Shown here: piece by piece, positions 32,367 to 35,244 of the stretch
Layout of the letters: each line of letters opens with the position of its first letter
How positions within the stretch are numbered: position 1 is the first letter of the stretch
DNA from: Verrucomicrobiota bacterium
GTDB lineage: Bacteria > Verrucomicrobiota > Verrucomicrobiia > Chthoniobacterales > UBA10450
Assembly (NCBI GenBank): GCA_003221195.1
Contig: QHQO01000047.1
Location: 1 to 35,244, forward strand
DNA: 35,244 nt
Reading direction: 5' to 3'
Notes under the pieces: generated by a model
Told to the model about the DNA's origin: nothing
What the model saw: the letters and a program-made list of their open reading frames with translations, nothing else
Databases searched by the model: none
Position numbers and translations under genes: made by a program

Positions 32367-33455
32367 TCAACCTACCGGTGAAGAGCGAACAATTTTCATG
32401 GTGAGCAATTTCAAGATTGAGGGATTAATTCGCGCTGCGCGGACAAAGAGCGAACCGATGCGAGGAGATAAAACCGCAGCGCGCGCCAGTCGATTGATCC
32501 AGAGTCTTCCCCAATACATTTCGGCAGAGGCACGAGCGAATTCGCGGAGTGCCAATTGTCGATCCTTGCCGCTGATGATTTTCGCAATCGCACCCGAAGC
32601 GAGCTCTCCTGAGCGAAGCGCGTAATAGATTCCTTCGCCAGTAAACGGCTCCACGACGCGGGCAGCGTCGCCGATAAAAAGAAGATTTTCGTGAGCGCAG
32701 GGAACAGACGCACGAGTGAGCGGTGTGATGGTGCGCCAGGGTTGGTCGGTGGGGATTTCAAACTGGCGTTGTGCCCATTGCCTCAGTCTGGAAATAGTGG
32801 ATGGCCTGCCCACGAGGCAAAGATTGAGCTCGGTTTCGTTCACCGGAGCCTGACCGGAGTAACCTTCTTGAAGAAATTGCAGCACGATCCGCGCGCCGAA
32901 ATTTAGTGGAAGTGGAATGTGCGCCTGCAATGCGACGCGTTTGCGCGCGGGACGCGGCAACAAATTCCTCAGCCGCGCTACGGTGGAATTTCGTCCATCC
33001 GCGCCGATTAATATTCGCGCACGAAAAGTTTCGCCAGATGCAGTCACAATTTTCCAAGCCTCTTCGTGAGCCACTGCCGTGACGGTCGTTTCCCCACGAA
33101 CCTGCGCGCCAAGTTCGCGAGCGCGTCTCAGCAGGAGCTCATCGAAGAGGCTGCGTTTTATCGACAACTCGCAATCGTCTCCGCTTGGAAGAGGGACAAT
33201 GACTTTGTGACCGTCGATGGCGACAAACTCGACTGAGGTGAGTTTGGAATGCTGCAAATCCCAAACGCGCTTCGTGAGGCCGAGACACTCCAATACGGGC
33301 CAGCACGATGGGTTCAAACAATCGCCACAGACTTTTTCTCGTGGAAATCTTTCCCGCTCTAGAACAAGCGTGCGCAAACCAGCCAGGGCACAAAACGCTG
33401 CACAGCTCGATCCGGCCGGGCCGCCGCCCACGATCGCCACGTCAAAGATTTCCAT
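32367..33455 (-). CDS. Geranylgeranyl reductase family FAD-dependent oxidoreductase
   Basis: The 362-residue product is a flavoprotein of the geranylgeranyl-reductase/PHBH fold. It has the FAD dinucleotide motif VAIVGGGPAGSSCA (Gly10-Gly15), the ERERFPREKVCGDCLNP segment with the Cys typical of the GGR family, the middle motif IGADGRNSTVAR (from residue 150) and the second FAD motif LFIGDAARVVEPFTGEG (Asp263). These enzymes reduce isoprenoid chains of lipids or quinones, or act as halogenase and hydroxylase relatives. Substrate is unknown. Its start is divergent from the M50 protease gene across a heptamer palindrome. Confidence 0.85.
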   Translation of the reverse strand: MEIFDVAIVGGGPAGSSCAAFCALAGLRTLVLERERFPREKVCGDCLNPSCWPVLECLGLTKRVWDLQHSKLTSVEFVAIDGHKVIVPLPSGDDCELSIKRSLFDELLLRRARELGAQVRGETTVTAVAHEEAWKIVTASGETFRARILIGADGRNSTVARLRNLLPRPARKRVALQAHIPLPLNFGARIVLQFLQEGYSGQAPVNETELNLCLVGRPSTISRLRQWAQRQFEIPTDQPWRTITPLTRASVPCAHENLLFIGDAARVVEPFTGEGIYYALRSGELASGAIAKIISGKDRQLALREFARASAEMYWGRLWINRLARAAVLSPRIGSLFVRAARINPSILKLLTMKIVRSSPVG

Positions 33456-33468
33456 CTTGGATCGACTA

Positions 33469-33540
33469 GTGATCAGTGAACGGTGATCGGTGATCAGTGA
33501 TCAGTATGTGTCGGTTCACCGATCACCCATCACTGATCAC
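33469..33540. repeat. Heptamer array in two inverted arms, 24-base stems
   Basis: The left side has units GTGATCA, GTGAACG, GTGATCG, GTGATCA, GTGATCA in phase (33469-33503). The right side has ACCGATC, ACCCATC, ACTGATC (33518-33538). Bases 33469-33492 and 33517-33540 are reverse complements over 24 positions with only two mismatches, around a 24-base loop. It lies in the divergent spacer (33456-33613) between the flavoprotein and the M50 protease. The rest of that spacer shows no gene. Confidence 0.75.
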
Positions 33541-33613
33541 ATGTATCACTGCGATGTCCATGCCGTCCGAATCCTGCTGGCGCGCGATCTAATCACAGAG
33601 GACAGTAATTTAA

Positions 33614-34696
33614 ATGAGCTGGTCTCTCCCAATTTTCCGCATCGCGGGCATTCAATTACGGATTCACATTACGTTCTTACTGCTGATTGCCTGGCTGGCT
33701 TTCGGCTATTACGCGCAGGGCGGTTCCGCGGTAGCGGCCGGCCGCGTGATATTTGTTTTGCTTCTTTTCCTTTGCGTGGTGCTGCACGAATTCGGCCACG
33801 CATTCGCTGCGAAGGCGTTCGGGATCAATACGCCTGACATCACATTGCTGCCGATCGGCGGAGTGGCGCGCCTTGAACGAATGCCGGAGGAACCGGTTCA
33901 GGAATTGATCATCGCAGTGGCGGGGCCCTTGGTGAATGTGGTGATCGCGCTCGGCTTGTTTGTGGCAGGCGGATTCCATGCGTTGCTCAATCCCTCAAAC
34001 GTTGAAGGCGGGGGTCTCGTTGCGCAGTTGCTTACGATTAACATCATGCTGGTGCTTTTTAATTTGTTGCCGGCATTTCCAATGGATGGGGGGCGCGTCT
34101 TGCGAGCCTTGCTTGCCACACGACTAAGTTATGCGCGTGCTACACAAGTCGCTGCGAACGTCGGCCAGGGTTTTGCCTTCATTTTCGGATTCATCGGATT
34201 GCTTTGGAATCCATTTCTGCTCTTCATCGCGCTTTTTGTTTATATCGGTGCGTCTCAAGAAGCGGCCCTGGCGCAGATGAAAGATGTCTCGCGCAGGTTC
34301 CCGGTTTCCAGCGCGATGGTACGCGAATTTCGCACTCTCTCGGAAGATGCCACCTTGCAGGAAGCAGTGGATGCTTTGCTTGCGACTTCGCAGCACGATT
34401 TTCCGGTCGTTGATGACAGTGGCAACGTCGCCGGCTTGTTGACGCGTCAAGATCTGATCGGTGCGTTGCGCAAGAACGATCCCGCGCTTCGTGTGGGCGA
34501 CGTGATGCGCCGAGATATTCCCACGGTGACCACCGGAACGCGTTTCGAAGAAGCGTTCCGCATCATGCAAGAGTGCAATTGCCCGGCAGTGCCGGTTCTG
34601 GATCGGATGAAGCGCCTGGTCGGTTTACTCACGCCGGAGAACGTGACCGAACTGATGATGGTGCAATCGGCCATGCCGCAACGGCGGGTATGGTAG
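33614..34696 (+). CDS. Site-2 protease (M50) family zinc metalloprotease with two CBS domains
   Basis: This intramembrane protease cuts membrane proteins within or near their helices. The 360-residue product has six or so transmembrane segments in its first 225 residues. The zinc motif HEFGH is at residues 58-62, and the third ligand Asp158 is in NLLPAFPMDGGRVLRA. Two CBS domains follow (about 240-300 and 303-357), with DFPVVDDSGNVAGLLTRQDL and CPAVPVLDRMKRLVGLLTPE. CBS pairs bind adenine nucleotides, so activity may sense energy charge, as proposed for SpoIVFB and archaeal S2P-CBS. Target and regulator are not visible. Confidence 0.93.
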   Translation: MSWSLPIFRIAGIQLRIHITFLLLIAWLAFGYYAQGGSAVAAGRVIFVLLLFLCVVLHEFGHAFAAKAFGINTPDITLLPIGGVARLERMPEEPVQELIIAVAGPLVNVVIALGLFVAGGFHALLNPSNVEGGGLVAQLLTINIMLVLFNLLPAFPMDGGRVLRALLATRLSYARATQVAANVGQGFAFIFGFIGLLWNPFLLFIALFVYIGASQEAALAQMKDVSRRFPVSSAMVREFRTLSEDATLQEAVDALLATSQHDFPVVDDSGNVAGLLTRQDLIGALRKNDPALRVGDVMRRDIPTVTTGTRFEEAFRIMQECNCPAVPVLDRMKRLVGLLTPENVTELMMVQSAMPQRRVW

Positions 34697-34725
34697 ACTG
34701 GGGCGAATCAATAAACCCCAGCCGC

Positions 34726-34804
34726 TGTAGCCACGGCGCTGTGGGCCGTCTTCCTGATGTGAAAAGCAACGCCGACGCAGACCGGCCACAGGCCGGTGGC
34801 TACA
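34726..34804. repeat. TGTAGCC..GGCTACA palindromic element, copy 2
   Basis: TGTAGCCAC (34726-34734) and GTGGCTACA (34796-34804) are perfect complements. An inner hairpin CCGGCC-ACA-GGCCGG (34782-34796) carries the same CCACAGG core as the copy at 31337-31419. It lies between the M50 gene stop and the opposing dnaN stop, where it may help end transcription from both sides. Confidence 0.7.
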
Positions 34805-34822
34805 AAATTTAACAGATTGTTC

Positions 34823-35244
34823 TCACGAGCTGATGCGCATCGGCATCAGGACGTAGAGAAATGGCGTCTGAATTTTTAAAACGCCTGGGCTCATTTCGTC
34901 GATGAGATCGAGAAAGACTTCGTCTTCTGTCAGAGCGCGCAGCGGCGCCATGAGAAATTCGGGATTAAACGCGATGGAAAAATCGCGGCCTTTGTAAGCG
35001 ACGGCGATTGATTCCTTCGCTTCGCCCACCTCCGGCGTGGTGGCAGTAATGTCGATATTGTTCTTACTAAAGTTCAGCTTAATCGAGTGCGTTTTATCGC
35101 TGGCGAGAAGGGAAACGCGCCGAAGCGAATTTAGAAATGTTTCGCGCTCGAGTTTTATCCGCTCTTTTGCCTCTGATGGAATGACCTGGCGATAGTTTGG
35201 GTAATTGCCTTCGATCAATTTCGAGACGAGCAGCGTTTTATTGA
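34823..35244 (-). CDS. dnaN: DNA polymerase III beta sliding clamp, C-terminal part (5' end outside window)
   Basis: DnaN is the ring-shaped processivity clamp of replication. The frame is open to the window edge and reads NKTLLVSKLIEGNYPNYRQV, so the N-terminal two thirds lie beyond. The domain III signature is present: IEGNYPNYRQVIPSEAKERI, the TEVGEAKES-like strand TTPEVGEAKESIAVAYKGRD and IAFNPEFLMAPLRAL. The protein ends YVLMPMRISS, matching the conserved MPMRL terminus that lines the partner-binding pocket. dnaN is near dnaA in many genomes; here it converges on the M50 gene. Confidence 0.96.
   Translation of the reverse strand, partial: NKTLLVSKLIEGNYPNYRQVIPSEAKERIKLERETFLNSLRRVSLLASDKTHSIKLNFSKNNIDITATTPEVGEAKESIAVAYKGRDFSIAFNPEFLMAPLRALTEDEVFLDLIDEMSPGVLKIQTPFLYVLMPMRISS

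Noticed and set aside
12748-33540. CRISPR array
   Set aside because: Repeat units are only 7-9 bases with no unique spacers between them, and no cas gene is present.

Overview
The window is about 35 kb of chromosome from a free-living bacterium, probably a soil member of the Verrucomicrobiota (Chthoniobacterales or 'Candidatus Udaeobacter'-like). This is inference from gene content, gene order (rpmE-prfA-prmC-murA; a split nuo operon), the protein sequences and the many stuttering intergenic repeats. No rRNA gene or lineage marker is present to prove it. Coding density is high, almost every gene has a recognisable family, and there is no integrase, transposase, phage gene or CRISPR array.

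Layout. 1-4771 (+): end of glmM, scpB, a serine hydrolase, and a lemA-TPM-TPM cluster. 4789-5268 (-): an exported SnoaL/DUF4440 protein. 5547-7191 (+): rpoA and rplQ, the latter with a long acidic/basic tail. 7195-7545 (-): a decayed two-gene nucleotidyltransferase cassette. 7597-12545 (+): nuoA, nuoB, nuoC, nuoD, a frameshifted acyltransferase, nuoI; the other complex I genes are not here. 12651: tRNA-Leu(UAG). 12842-16065 (-): AMP-forming ligase, DUF4388-like protein, ROK/polyphosphate-glucokinase-like kinase. 16116-20104 (+): rpmE, prfA, prmC, murA, DUF4870 protein. 20097-23452 (-): a large AsmA-like protein and endonuclease IV. 23527-28180 (+): DUF420 membrane protein, DUF2007 protein, a LysM protein with a degenerate L,D-transpeptidase domain, accA, and twin exported proteins that look like papain-fold hydrolases. 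28454-31327: two divergent esterases, ubiX and a DUF374 acyltransferase. 31471-34696: folD (+), a geranylgeranyl-reductase-like flavoprotein (-), a site-2 protease with CBS domains (+). 34823-35244 (-): end of dnaN.

Most genes serve housekeeping roles: envelope precursors (glmM, murA), translation (rplQ, rpmE, prfA, prmC, tRNA), transcription (rpoA), respiration (nuo), chromosome maintenance (scpB, dnaN, nfo), fatty acid and one-carbon metabolism (accA, folD).

The most unusual signal is in the spacers. At least seven loci carry short imperfect tandem arrays with a period of 7, 8 or 9 bp. The repeat word differs at every locus. At five of them the array is followed by an inverted array of the same word, giving two arms around a short loop. 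One array of four heptamers lies in frame inside prmC. Two further repeat families are ordinary dispersed palindromes: one GTCAT..TGAGCGAAG-like, the other TGTAGCC..CCACAGG..GGCTACA-like.
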